From the NCBI RefSeq assembly GCF_001457415.1, contig NZ_LN881722.1:186001-250000 (forward strand): 64,000 nucleotides of DNA, read 5' to 3'. Each line of letters begins with the position of its first letter. Positions within the stretch are counted from its first letter, which is position 1. The position numbers and the translations under genes are program-made. Under the pieces are notes generated by a model. The model was not told the DNA's origin. It saw only the letters and a program-made list of their open reading frames with translations, and made no database searches. Below are positions 35,901 to 43,840 of the stretch, in pieces. The DNA is from Gorillibacterium timonense (GTDB lineage: Bacteria > Bacillota > Bacilli > Paenibacillales > NBRC-103111).

Positions 35901-37030
35901 TGGTCTTCGTCGGCAAGGGACTTCTTCGCCGCCGTGTCGTAGATGGCTTTGGTGGACGATTGCGTGGAAGCCACGCTCCATTTGCCGTTCGTCTTCGACA
36001 GGGTCAGATCGATAACGCCGAGGTTGGCGCCGCCGAAGCCTGCTTGAACGGCCGCAACGCCGTTGATCGTGCCCTTTTCATTGTCTACGCCCGGATATAC
36101 TTTGCCGGAAGCATCCTTGAACAGAGCGTCAAGCGCTTTTTCGGAAGCGGCCGGGAAGACCTTGTGCGTGTGAGAGAAGGTGATGGCGTCAATGCCCGGC
36201 ACCTTGCTGAGCGGGTAAACAGCGTCTTCAGCCAAGGTGTTCGCTTGAGCGCTGCCGTTGAAGCCGCTGTGAGACATGACGACGACGATATCGGCGCCTT
36301 CGCTCTTCATTTTCGGAACGAACTTCTCAGCGGTCGCTACAATATCCTTGGTGATGACTTTGCCTTCGAGATTGTTTTTGTCCCATTGGAGAATTTGCGG
36401 GGTAACGAGTCCGAGAACGCCGATCTTAACCGTTTGGGTATTGCCGTTCTCGTCGGTAAAGGTTTTGTTCAAAATTTTGTAAGGGGTGAATTTGTTGACG
36501 TCGTTGTCGGGGTTGTTGTCTTTGTCATCGACGTACACATTCGCGTTTATGTACGGGAAGCTGGCTTTTTGAATGATTTGTTCCAGATAGGGAAGGCCGT
36601 AATTAAATTCGTGGTTGCCGAAGGTGGCGATATCGTACCCCAGCTCGTTCATAACCTTGTATACCGGGTGTACTTCGTCAGCTTTGGTCGGATTGATAAG
36701 AGCTTTGTAGGTTCCGAGCGGAGTGCCTTGAATCAAGTCGCCATTGTCGACCAAAAGGGTATTCGGTACTTCCTTGCGGGATTCCTTGATCAAGGTTGCC
36801 GTACGAACGAGACCGACGGTGGGAGCCGCCGCGCTCTTGTAGTAATCGTAAGACATGAGATTCGTGTGTACATCCGTGGTCTCCAAAATCCGCATTTTCA
36901 ACGTGGAGTCCCCATCCGCAGCTGCTGCGTACAACCCGCCAAAAGGCATGGCCAGCATGCTTGCTACGAGCGTGGATGCGCCAATCTTGGTGATTCTCTG
37001 TCTGAACCCATTCTTCACGTTACGTTTCAT
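32924..37030 (-). CDS. Surface double phosphoesterase (2',3'-cyclic phosphodiesterase/5'-nucleotidase) with internal SLH repeats
   Basis: A 1368-residue exported protein. After a signal peptide ending near YAAAADG, the first CpdB-like unit (~45-670) has metallophosphoesterase motifs ETTDVHTNL, DNGDLIQG, GNHEF and SHTHK, plus a 5'-nucleotidase C-terminal domain. Three SLH repeats follow (~690-865). Then a second unit (~868-1368) has INDFHGQ, HVGDA, LGNHEFDKG, AGHNHGK and its own C-terminal domain. Bacillus YfkN has two such units but no SLH block in the centre. It should free nucleosides and phosphate from extracellular nucleotides at the wall. The ATG has GAGAGGG directly before it; GTG four codons later is an alternative start. 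Confidence 0.9.
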   Translation of the reverse strand: MKRNVKNGFRQRITKIGASTLVASMLAMPFGGLYAAAADGDSTLKMRILETTDVHTNLMSYDYYKSAAAPTVGLVRTATLIKESRKEVPNTLLVDNGDLIQGTPLGTYKALINPTKADEVHPVYKVMNELGYDIATFGNHEFNYGLPYLEQIIQKASFPYINANVYVDDKDNNPDNDVNKFTPYKILNKTFTDENGNTQTVKIGVLGLVTPQILQWDKNNLEGKVITKDIVATAEKFVPKMKSEGADIVVVMSHSGFNGSAQANTLAEDAVYPLSKVPGIDAITFSHTHKVFPAASEKALDALFKDASGKVYPGVDNEKGTINGVAAVQAGFGGANLGVIDLTLSKTNGKWSVASTQSSTKAIYDTAAKKSLADEDQAMVKLLKADHEGTLNYVNSPIGTTTAPIHSYFALVQDDPSVQIVTAAQKDYVASYIKKNLPQYASLPVLSVGAPFKAGRNGPEEYTEIAKGPLAIKSAGDLYLYDNTLKAMLVKGSVIKEWLEMSAGKFNQIDPAKTDEQPLLNASFPVYNFDVIDGVTYQVDVTKPAKYKADGTVNDASSSRIVNLKYKGKAVDPNQDFVVATNNYRASGGGNFPGVKTSKIIIDSPDENRQILMDYISTHKEINPTADNNWSIAPIKGSNLNVTFTSAPAAEKYAKETDNIKYTGKTDDKGFGIYTIDLTKEVLPTPEPAAEFPDVAKTHWAHDSIQALAEKEIVTGTPAGTFSPEASVTRAEFASLLVRALGLTATAAAPFKDVAANSWYASAIAAAYENELVKGVSADKFAPNLPITREEMAVMAKNALDVRAAEELKSTTTTSYVDGKSISAWAKDSISLVYDRGLMKGDTKNYFYPKNNSTRAEAAKVIYTLITDINVQLLAINDFHGQLDYKKVVKDSAGKVTSTLGGADYLAAYLKKYEAENPNTLLLHVGDAVGASAPVSALLQDEPTIDFLNRLGFDLGTLGNHEFDKGPQEALRLIYGGKNPKTGVDFAGANFPYIAANVLLDGKPMLDPYIVKEVGGVKIGFIGLITNITPSIVAPAGLKGVTFTDQATAVNKAVDELHAQGIHAIVVLAHDPFEGSATAPTGEVVDLAKAVDDDVDVIFAGHNHGKINTMIDGKLVIEAYSYGTAFSDVDLVINRATHDIDSIKADVVDVKQEAITPDAEITKMIKDYTDKNAPVMNAPVGKADAAITREVSKSGENAMGNLIADGMRDIMKADFAFMNSGGIRNDLPQGNVTYGNMFSIQPFGNVLIKMTLTGAQIRAVLNEQWAGTSAKIGQISGFTYTYDDSKPYGQKVLEIKKADGTPIDDNATYTMVVNDFMATGGDGYVTLIKGTNRIAGPVDLDATIDYVKEKFANSSITAKIEDRFKKVN

Positions 37031-37271
37031 CCCTCTCTACGTTATGAATTCTACCTCTATAAAACTATTCTATTATATTGATATCTTATCTTATTTTCAA
37101 TGGGATGAGGAGTAACTTTTGGAAAGATTCATGGAGGAATTATAGAGATAATCAAGAAGGATGGAAAGTAAGGGCTTTCTCGGAATGGAAAGGCTCCTTT
37201 TGTACGGATAACTGGCAAAGTAGGGTATACTGATGAGAGTGGCAAGGGATAGGAACTTTGAGGAGGATCCA

Positions 37272-37808
37272 ATGATTTCATTTGAAGAAAAGAACGCCAT
37301 CGCAGGCTCGTTTGCGGAGCTTACGCGGAAGGAAGTCTCGATGGGGCGCGTGAATTATCATTATGAAGGAAGTGTCCAGGAGAAGAAGATCGTCGTCTAT
37401 CATTTGCATCCGAACGGCAATGGGTTTGTCTATGCGGAGCTTCTGCCGGAATACGAGACGGACGGCAAGGGCTTCGTGAACATCCGCGATTTCAGCCGAG
37501 AGGAGCTGCACACGCTCATCCGCCGTTCGATCCGCTCGCTTGGACCAGAGCGGGAGGAGAAGGAGGATGAAGCTGAAGCGGAAGCGGAAGCACGGTTGGT
37601 TGAAGCGGCGGTGACCGAAGAGCAGGATGCGGAAGGATTCACCGAGAAGCATGAGCAGTGGAGCGACGCGGAAGGACACATTCTGGAGCTGCATTTGGAG
37701 CCGGAGGATCAAATGTGGTACATCTTCGCGGGCGATCAGCTCGATTCTGCTTTTGAGACGTATGAAGAAGCGGCCGACTATTTGAAAGAAGAAGGATTCA
37801 CTCGTTGA
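37272..37808 (+). CDS. Conserved-type hypothetical protein, 178 residues
   Basis: ATG at 37272 follows AGGAGGATCC, so the earlier in-frame ATG is not used. The cytosolic acidic protein has two beta-rich parts: residues ~1-85 (NYHYEGSVQEKKIVVYHLHPNGNGFVYAELL) and ~130-178 (LEPEDQMWYIFAGDQLDSAFETYEEAADYLKEEGF). An Ala/Glu-rich charged linker joins them. No family name is recognised; the look is that of small Paenibacillaceae-specific proteins. It is monocistronic. Confidence 0.78.
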   Translation: MISFEEKNAIAGSFAELTRKEVSMGRVNYHYEGSVQEKKIVVYHLHPNGNGFVYAELLPEYETDGKGFVNIRDFSREELHTLIRRSIRSLGPEREEKEDEAEAEAEARLVEAAVTEEQDAEGFTEKHEQWSDAEGHILELHLEPEDQMWYIFAGDQLDSAFETYEEAADYLKEEGFTR

Positions 37809-37833
37809 ATGGTCGGAATAGCTGACATACAGA

Positions 37834-37867
37834 AGGGGTTGTCCCATAGGGGCAGCCCCTATTTCTT
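37834..37867 (+). terminator. Intrinsic terminator after the hypothetical gene
   Basis: AGGGGTTG (37834-37841) pairs with CAGCCCCT (37853-37860), including one G-U pair, followed by ATTTCTTT. Confidence 0.65.
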
Positions 37868-37922
37868 TCCTACCTGCAAAAAAATAGGAATGGCGTACTC
37901 CTGAAATAGCCGTGTTTTCTCA

Positions 37923-37971
37923 TTGCGTGAAGATGGAATGGAATGGTAATCTGTTGTTCGGTAGGAAGAAC
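37923..37971 (+). promoter_or_regulatory. Possible promoter of the beta-helix gene with a SinR-box-like dyad
   Basis: TTGCGT (37923-37928), 18 bases, TAATCT (37947-37952). GTTC-N8-GAAC at 37956-37971 (GTTCGGTAGGAAGAAC) lies at the expected transcription start. About one such dyad is expected by chance in a window of this size. Confidence 0.35.
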
Positions 37972-38089
37972 AGTCGGACATTTCCGCGCGATTTACGGGC
38001 AAGATAAGCGTTCGCTGAGCACAAGCCAGGGGCATGGCCCGTATACTGCAGCAAGACTTCCATAATAGGACTCAGGGAGGAAGAATACT

Positions 38090-40222
38090 ATGAGGAAACG
38101 GCGAAAAGGACTGCTGACACTGGCTGTACTGGTGATAGCCGCCCTTTTGGCGCCATCCGCCGACGGACGCGCCGACGGGAATGAAGTAACGGTTCTGGGT
38201 ACTCCGCTAGGAATGCCGCATGTTGAAATTGATCTTGCCAAATTCGGCATTTATAAGGATGGCACTCATCCGGTGGAGACGACGAAGGGGATCAACAAAG
38301 CTCTCAAATGGGCTCAAGAGCAGGGGATCAAGTCGACCAGTCTTCCCCGGGGAACCTACCTGATCTCCAAAGACAGCCGTATCGAGATGGTTGGGAACAT
38401 GACCTTCACGCTGGACGCCAACACGGTGATCCAGAAGGAAACGAACGGCAAGGAATCGTACCAAACGCTTTTTGTCGGATATGGGACGGATAACGTCACC
38501 ATTCAAGGCGGCACCTATCGTGGTGACAAGGATAAGCATGATTACACCAAGAAGGACAGCCTGTACTCGTCAGGAACCCACGAAGGCGGATACGGAATTG
38601 TCGTGGAAGGTGCGAAGAATGTCACCATCAACAGCGTGAAGGCGATCAACTTTACCGGAGACGGCCTGACGGTGGGGGGGAAAGGAACGCTCGCCAAGGA
38701 CTTTTACCCGGCGCATTTTACGCTCGGCGCTTATGACGACAAAGGAAAGCCGGTGGCCAGCGCCACGAAGATCCGGACCGTGTCTTCGCTCCCGCTCACC
38801 AATGAGATCATTCAGAAGGAACGGGAATTCGAGCTGTCGAATTTGATCAACCTGCCGTGGACCTTCGATCTGTATTTCTATAAAGCGGATAACACCTTCC
38901 TCTCTTCCCTCAAAGGGCAGCGGGCACGAACGATCATCGCGCTTCCGGAAGGGGCTGCCTATGCTCAGGCGGTATTCGAGAAATCGTCCACAGCCGGGAT
39001 CTACATGGAGCTTTGGAACAAGGCGGTATCCAAGGATGTTGTCGTCAAGAACTCCGAGTTCGCTTACAACCGCCGCCAAGGAATCACGATCGGCGGAGCG
39101 GACCGCATTCTCGTTGAGAATAACTACATTCATGATATGAAAGGAACGGCGCCGCAGTCCGGCATCGATGCGGAAGGCGGATTCGGAGAAAACGGCAACC
39201 GCAACTCCAACCTCACCATCAAGGGCAACGAGTTCTGGAACAACGCCGCTTACGATCTCATCCTCTATGACGGCCGGGACGCTGTCGTCGATGGGAACCA
39301 CTTCGCTTCCAAGGGAGCCATCGGGCTTGCCGTCTCCGACCCTTTCACCGGGGTCATGGTCAAGAACAACCACTTTGACGGAACGAGAATCAATGCGACG
39401 CATGATGTCACCTTCACCGATAACCGGATGAACGATTCCTTTACTACCTTCGAGGGGCCGAACATCGTCATCGACCGCATGACGTTTACGGATTCCGTGC
39501 TCAGCATCAGCAGCAAGGTGCCCTTCGGCGTGACGGCGTCTAACATTGTCATGTACAACAACAAAAAACAGCAAAATGCGCTCGCCCTCTGGGGCAAGCC
39601 GATCAAGCTGAAGGACGTCACGATCTACGGGGAGACCAAGATCGGCACTGTCGTGGGCGGCATCGAGGACGGTAGCATCTTTGAGCGTTTGAGGGTGATC
39701 GGGCACAGCGGAGGTAACCTGCCTCGGGGAACTTATATCGACAGCGTCTTTGAAGCGGCTCCCGGCAGCATGAAGGAGCTGAGCACGCGCTACTCCGGCA
39801 GTACCGTTCTCGACGGCTGCACGTTCAAATCGACGACAATGGGACTCTATTACGAGAGCGCGGACGGCAGCCTGACGGTGCGAAACTCCACCTTTGAGGT
39901 GGGAAGCAACAATCCGGCCATCACCATCCAGGCAGCGAAGGCAGCGGTCATCGAGAACAATGTGATCCGCGCAGGCAAGCTGTCGAGCACATCCATGGCC
40001 GTCATCAAGCTGAACGATGTATCCAAGAGCAAAAACCCGTTCACCGTCGCGATGGCGCAGATTACCGGCAACACGATTACGACGAATCTGGCGGCCAAAG
40101 GAATCTCCACCCTCTATACAGGGGTTGGAGCCCCCTCCTACACAGTGACGGATAACGTTCTCGTGAAGGCGGTTCTGGAGACGAAAGCCGACGATGTCGT
40201 CACAAATAATCTACTCAGGTAA
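38090..40222 (+). CDS. Secreted right-handed beta-helix protein (polysaccharide lyase-like)
   Basis: A 710-residue exported protein. The signal peptide (LLTLAVLVIAALLAPSADG) is followed by a pectate-lyase-3-like start (VEIDLAKFGIYKDGTHPVETTKGINKAL). Long runs of beta-helix coils follow with ...NVTIQGGTY..., NVTINSVKAINFTGDGL, VVVKNSEFAYNRRQGITIGG, ILVENNYIHDM and so on. Residues ~215-320 interrupt the helix with a beta-sandwich-like insert. Such proteins cleave or bind acidic polysaccharides, and the neighbouring EPS locus suggests a role on matrix polymer (inference). No catalytic residues can be assigned. RBS GGGAGGAAG; strong terminator downstream. Confidence 0.85.
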   Translation: MRKRRKGLLTLAVLVIAALLAPSADGRADGNEVTVLGTPLGMPHVEIDLAKFGIYKDGTHPVETTKGINKALKWAQEQGIKSTSLPRGTYLISKDSRIEMVGNMTFTLDANTVIQKETNGKESYQTLFVGYGTDNVTIQGGTYRGDKDKHDYTKKDSLYSSGTHEGGYGIVVEGAKNVTINSVKAINFTGDGLTVGGKGTLAKDFYPAHFTLGAYDDKGKPVASATKIRTVSSLPLTNEIIQKEREFELSNLINLPWTFDLYFYKADNTFLSSLKGQRARTIIALPEGAAYAQAVFEKSSTAGIYMELWNKAVSKDVVVKNSEFAYNRRQGITIGGADRILVENNYIHDMKGTAPQSGIDAEGGFGENGNRNSNLTIKGNEFWNNAAYDLILYDGRDAVVDGNHFASKGAIGLAVSDPFTGVMVKNNHFDGTRINATHDVTFTDNRMNDSFTTFEGPNIVIDRMTFTDSVLSISSKVPFGVTASNIVMYNNKKQQNALALWGKPIKLKDVTIYGETKIGTVVGGIEDGSIFERLRVIGHSGGNLPRGTYIDSVFEAAPGSMKELSTRYSGSTVLDGCTFKSTTMGLYYESADGSLTVRNSTFEVGSNNPAITIQAAKAAVIENNVIRAGKLSSTSMAVIKLNDVSKSKNPFTVAMAQITGNTITTNLAAKGISTLYTGVGAPSYTVTDNVLVKAVLETKADDVVTNNLLR

Positions 40223-40241
40223 GCGGAGCCGCATCGCAGGC

Positions 40242-40287
40242 GACCGTCCCGAAGGCAAAGATTGTCCTTCCGGGACGGTCTTTTTTT
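40242..40287 (+). terminator. Intrinsic terminator after the beta-helix gene
   Basis: GACCGTCCC (40242-40250) pairs with GGGACGGTC (40272-40280), followed by seven T. It separates the beta-helix gene from the lasso peptide operon. Confidence 0.95.
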
Positions 40288-40294
40288 GTGTGAT

Positions 40295-40365
40295 ATTCTT
40301 TATTGCGAACAGTTGACAAGGCGAAAAGGACCTGATAAACTAATCCCATGTTCGCTATAAAGAAC
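40295..40365 (+). promoter_or_regulatory. Promoter of the lasso peptide operon flanked by two SinR-box dyads
   Basis: TTGACA (40313-40318), 17 bases, TAAACT (40336-40341). Dyad 1 (40295-40310, ATTCTTTATTGCGAAC) ends just before the -35. Dyad 2 (40350-40365, GTTCGCTATAAAGAAC, reading GTTCTTT on minus) covers the expected start. Centres are 55 bases apart, which suits looping or cooperative repression. Further CGAAC half-sites follow at 40369-40396. Confidence 0.8.
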
Positions 40366-40413
40366 ATCGAACGAACAGCAGCGAACAAAGTTCAGGGGAG
40401 TCTCGGAGGTCGT

Positions 40414-42375
40414 ATGAGCGCTATCGCAGGGATTTATCATTTCACCGGAGAGCCGGTGTCCGCCGAGATCGGACTCCGTCTCATGGATGAATTTGAGCGA
40501 TTTCCGGCCGACCGAACGGGGACGTGGGCAAGCGAGGGCGTGTTCCTCGGCTGCCGGACCCGCTGGCTGACTCCCGAGTCGGTGAACGAAGAGCTGCCCC
40601 GAAAGGGTCCGCACGGGCTCGCGATAACAGCGGATGCGATTCTCGACAACCGCGATGCTCTGCTCGCCTTGTTTGGCATTGAACCTTCACGGCACGCGTC
40701 AGTTCCCGACAGCGAACTGATTGTACTTGCTTACTTGAAGTGGGGAGAAGCATCTCCCGCTTGGCTGATTGGTGATTACGCGTTTGTCATCTGGGATGAG
40801 TCTCGCCGTCGCTTGTTCGGCGCTCGCGACCATTCGGGAAAGCGAACGCTTTATTATCACCGGACTGCTGAACGATTCGCCTTCTCCACGCTCATCGGAC
40901 CGCTCCTGGCTCTGCCGGGGGTGGAAAAGCGCCTGAATGAGCGATGGCTGTCCGAATTTCTCGCGATCACCGGCATGGTCGACACGGCAGACAGCTCCCA
41001 GACGGTTTATCTCGGCATCGAACAGATTCCTCCGGGGTATTGCTTCCTGTGCGAGGACGGGAGAGTGACCCTGTCCGAATACGGCGGGCGGCTGCTTCCG
41101 AGCGACACGCTGAAGCTAAAGAGCGATGCCGAATACGAGGAAGCGTTCCGAGACGTGTTTGGAGCTGCTGTGAGGTCTCGCCTTCGATCGGGTCTGCCTG
41201 TCGGTTCTCAGCTCAGCGGAGGGTTGGATTCCGGAGCGGTAGCCAGCTTCGCGGCGCTTGGCTTGCGAGAGGAGGGGCGTACCCTTCACACCTTCAGCTA
41301 CGTCCCGGTGGAGGGCTTCACGGACTGGACGCCACGTCATCTCATGGCGAACGAAAAGGCGTTTATGCAGGCGACAGCCGCACATCATGACAACATGGAA
41401 ACCCATTTCCGCGATTTTGCCGGGACCCATCCGCTCTCCGTGATGGATTTCTGGCTCGGTCTGATGGAAATGCCTTATAAATTCTTCGAGAACTCGTATT
41501 GGCAAAAAGGGATATTCGAGGAAGCGAGCAGCCGGGGGATCGGTTTTCTCTACAACGGCGCCAGAGGCAACTACACCATTTCGTGGGGGCCGGCGCTTGA
41601 TTACTACAGCTTGATTCTGAAACGTCTTCAGCTCATCCGGTTTCTCCGGGAGCTCGGCGCGTACAGCCGCAACATGGGCGTGAGCCGATCCCGCGTCTTG
41701 TCGGTCGTAGGGGCCAAGGCGTTTCCTGCTCTCCAGGGGCTGACCCGGCAGGCGGCTCCGAAGCCGGCCGAATTTCCGATGTGGATTCATCCGGAATTCG
41801 CCGCCAGAACCGGAGTATTCGAGCGGATTGCCGCGCAGGGCTTCGCGGTCAACGGCCAATCGACGTTGGCTGCGGCGGATGCCATCGAGGCGCGCGCCAA
41901 GCACTTCACATGCGACAGCCTGTGGAATTCCAGCGGAACGTCGTTCACCAAGCTTTCTCTTCGGTACGGGGTGCAAAGCTATGATCCGACGAACGACCTC
42001 CGGGTCATCCGCTTCTGCCTTTCGCTTCCCCTGGACCAGTTTGTCCGTGATGGAGCCGGGCGTTCCCTTGTTCGCCGTTCGACCCGAGGCATTCTGGCCG
42101 ATGAGGTGAGGTTGAACCAGCGCAAGCGCGGCGTGCAGGCGGCCGATTGGCTGTACCGGATCGTTCCGGTGTGGAAGGAATTCACCGATGAGCTGGAGGC
42201 CATGAGCAAGAGTCCTCTCATGCGGGAATATGTGAATATGGACGCCTTGCGCGGGAGCATAGAGCGCTTCAAGGAAGCTCCGAAGGAAGAATCTACGTTC
42301 GATCCCGAGCTGCGGCTTCTCATGCGCAGCCTGATCGTATACCGCTTTCTCCGCAACCACTTTGAAGGGAGGTGA
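40414..42375 (+). CDS. Lasso peptide cyclase (asparagine-synthetase B homologue, C protein)
   Basis: A 653-residue cytosolic enzyme that adenylates the Asp/Glu side chain of the precursor and closes the macrolactam ring. The ATP-pyrophosphatase domain has SGGLDSG at 268-273. The N-terminal glutaminase-like domain begins MSAIAGIYHF: the catalytic Cys of true asparagine synthetases is replaced by Ser, as expected for lasso cyclases that use no glutamine. Start chosen at GGAGG + ATG 40414; the open frame upstream runs into the promoter. First gene of the lasso operon, 4 bases before the precursor gene. Confidence 0.93.
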   Translation: MSAIAGIYHFTGEPVSAEIGLRLMDEFERFPADRTGTWASEGVFLGCRTRWLTPESVNEELPRKGPHGLAITADAILDNRDALLALFGIEPSRHASVPDSELIVLAYLKWGEASPAWLIGDYAFVIWDESRRRLFGARDHSGKRTLYYHRTAERFAFSTLIGPLLALPGVEKRLNERWLSEFLAITGMVDTADSSQTVYLGIEQIPPGYCFLCEDGRVTLSEYGGRLLPSDTLKLKSDAEYEEAFRDVFGAAVRSRLRSGLPVGSQLSGGLDSGAVASFAALGLREEGRTLHTFSYVPVEGFTDWTPRHLMANEKAFMQATAAHHDNMETHFRDFAGTHPLSVMDFWLGLMEMPYKFFENSYWQKGIFEEASSRGIGFLYNGARGNYTISWGPALDYYSLILKRLQLIRFLRELGAYSRNMGVSRSRVLSVVGAKAFPALQGLTRQAAPKPAEFPMWIHPEFAARTGVFERIAAQGFAVNGQSTLAAADAIEARAKHFTCDSLWNSSGTSFTKLSLRYGVQSYDPTNDLRVIRFCLSLPLDQFVRDGAGRSLVRRSTRGILADEVRLNQRKRGVQAADWLYRIVPVWKEFTDELEAMSKSPLMREYVNMDALRGSIERFKEAPKEESTFDPELRLLMRSLIVYRFLRNHFEGR

Positions 42376-42379
42376 GACG

Positions 42380-42511
42380 ATGAAAAAGGAATGGAAACAA
42401 CCCGAATTGGAAATCCTCAGCGTTCAAATGACGATGGCCGGTCCTGGCAAAGCCTTCCCGGATAGCTTCATTGAAGACGAAGACGAAACCGCCCACCTCA
42501 ATCACAGCTAA
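42380..42511 (+). CDS. Lasso peptide precursor (paeninodin type), 43 residues
   Basis: RBS GGGAGGTGAG directly before the ATG. The leader (1-19, MKKEWKQPELEILSVQMTM) has the W/Y-x-x-P-x-L pattern recognised by B1 and the invariant Thr at position -2. The core (20-43) starts AGPGKAFPD, with Asp at core position 9 for an Ala1-Asp9 ring. It continues with an acidic run (Glu-Asp-Glu-Asp-Glu at core 13-17), two His (20, 23) and a C-terminal Ser24. Paeninodin also starts AGPG, has ring Asp9 and ends in Ser, which its kinase phosphorylates. The loop and tail differ, so this should be a new member. Confidence 0.92.
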   Translation: MKKEWKQPELEILSVQMTMAGPGKAFPDSFIEDEDETAHLNHS

Positions 42512-42544
42512 GGAATCGGGATGACAAAGGAAGTTCGAGTAAAC

Positions 42545-42582
42545 CGCCCTTGTACTCCTAAAAAGGTATGAGGGCTTTTCTC
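42545..42582 (+). terminator. Attenuator-like hairpin after the precursor gene
   Basis: GCCCT..TAC (42545-42554) pairs with GTA..AGGGC (42565-42574) with a 2x2 internal mismatch, then TTTTCTCTT. A leaky terminator here would give more precursor and cyclase than downstream products, common in peptide operons. Confidence 0.55.
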
Positions 42583-42619
42583 TTAATGATCTGCGATCTT
42601 GAGCGGTGGAGGATGAAGA

Positions 42620-43546
42620 ATGCAGCTGACGACGAACGAGGTGCTGACGGAGGCGTTTGGGTTCCGGATCCGGAGCGAGATTCCCTTCCCTGAGCTTTTG
42701 ACGGTGCAAGGCCGGTTCGAGAATGCCGATCTGACAGTCCGGCTTGAACCCCTGAGCGAAGAGTGGGCGGTCATGTTGGCTTCCCCTCGAAAAATTCACG
42801 CCACAGAAGCGCAAATCCTCATCCATATTCCGGAAGCGGCACTGTTCGCCGTCAGGGAAGGCCGCGTCATCGCCGTATCTCCGGTTCCCGGTGCGGACAT
42901 GGACAAGATTCGCTTATATATCCTCGGAACCTGCATGGGAGCCGTTCTGATGCAGAGAGGGGTACTCCCTCTGCACGGCAGCGCGGTTGCGGTCCGAGGC
43001 AAGGTGTATGCCATCGTCGGCGAATCGGGCATGGGCAAATCGACGCTTGCCTCGGCCTTGATGGACCGGGGGCTCCCCCTCGTCAGCGACGATGTGATCG
43101 CGATCCGTTTCAACGAAGCCGGAATTCCGCTCGTTACCCCCTCCTACCCTCAGCAGAAGCTGTGGCAGGAGAGCTTGGACGCCTTCGGCATGGAGGCGAG
43201 CGGGCTCAAGCCGCTTTTTGAACGCGAAACCAAGTTTGCCGTCCCCGTCAGTGATCGATTTGTTCGGGAGGAGCTGCCGCTTGGAGGGGTCTTCGAGCTG
43301 GTCAAGAAGGCGGATGCCAGCCCTGGTTTGACCCCGATCGAGGGTCTGGACCGCATGCGCCTTCTCTATGAACATACGTACCGCAACTTGTTCCTCCGTC
43401 GGATGGGGAAGCTGGATTGGCATTTTCAAGTGACGGCGAGGCTGGCCGGGCTCGTGCCGATCAGCCGCATCACTCGGCCGGATGAGGGCTTCACGGCGCA
43501 TGAACTGGCTGAGCTGCTAGTGAAAACAATCGGAGAGGAGGAATAA
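42620..43546 (+). CDS. HprK-like lasso peptide kinase
   Basis: A 308-residue protein with the HPr-kinase fold. HGSAV (His119) and the P-loop GESGMGKST (134-142) are followed by LVSDDVIAI (Asp157/158), the metal/catalytic pair. HPr-specific N-terminal and regulatory parts are absent. This is the family of PadeK, which phosphorylates the C-terminal Ser of the paeninodin precursor; the precursor here ends in Ser, matching that role. RBS GGTGGAGG 8-10 bases upstream. It is followed at once by B1. Confidence 0.9.
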   Translation: MQLTTNEVLTEAFGFRIRSEIPFPELLTVQGRFENADLTVRLEPLSEEWAVMLASPRKIHATEAQILIHIPEAALFAVREGRVIAVSPVPGADMDKIRLYILGTCMGAVLMQRGVLPLHGSAVAVRGKVYAIVGESGMGKSTLASALMDRGLPLVSDDVIAIRFNEAGIPLVTPSYPQQKLWQESLDAFGMEASGLKPLFERETKFAVPVSDRFVREELPLGGVFELVKKADASPGLTPIEGLDRMRLLYEHTYRNLFLRRMGKLDWHFQVTARLAGLVPISRITRPDEGFTAHELAELLVKTIGEEE

Positions 43547-43549
43547 TCG

Positions 43550-43840
43550 ATGATGAATTCAAGTCCTGTGCTTCCCCGGACGGTGCTCAAACAGGTCCCG
43601 GGCCATATCGTCAGCGTCATGGATGGAGAGACCGTCATGCTGAGCGTCCAAAACGGCAAGTACTACAACCTGGGGGAGATCGGCGGTGCGATCTGGAATG
43701 AGCTTGCCCAACCGATCGCGTTCGAAGAGCTGGTGGAACGGCTGACGGCGGAGTATGAGGTCGAGCCGGAAGAATGCTCGCGTCAGGTTCTCCGCTTTGT
43801 GGATATGCTGCGGAATGAAGGCCTCGTCGCGGAAGGATGA
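43550..43840 (+). CDS. Lasso peptide B1 protein (PqqD-like leader-recognition element)
   Basis: A 96-residue PqqD-like winged-helix protein. SVQNGKYYNLGEIGGAIWNEL is the family core, followed by EELVERLTAEYEV and a helix ending LVAEG. In split B-type lasso systems this protein binds the leader and hands it to the B2 protease and the cyclase. RBS GGAGAGGAGG. Its stop overlaps the B2 start (ATGA). Confidence 0.93.
   Translation: MMNSSPVLPRTVLKQVPGHIVSVMDGETVMLSVQNGKYYNLGEIGGAIWNELAQPIAFEELVERLTAEYEVEPEECSRQVLRFVDMLRNEGLVAEG

Noticed and set aside
32918..37081. Plus-strand open frame of 1387 codons antisense to the surface nucleotidase
   Set aside because: The minus-strand frame has clear domains, a signal peptide and matching motifs. 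The antisense frame is the by-product of GC-rich codon use and shows no domain or sensible start site.
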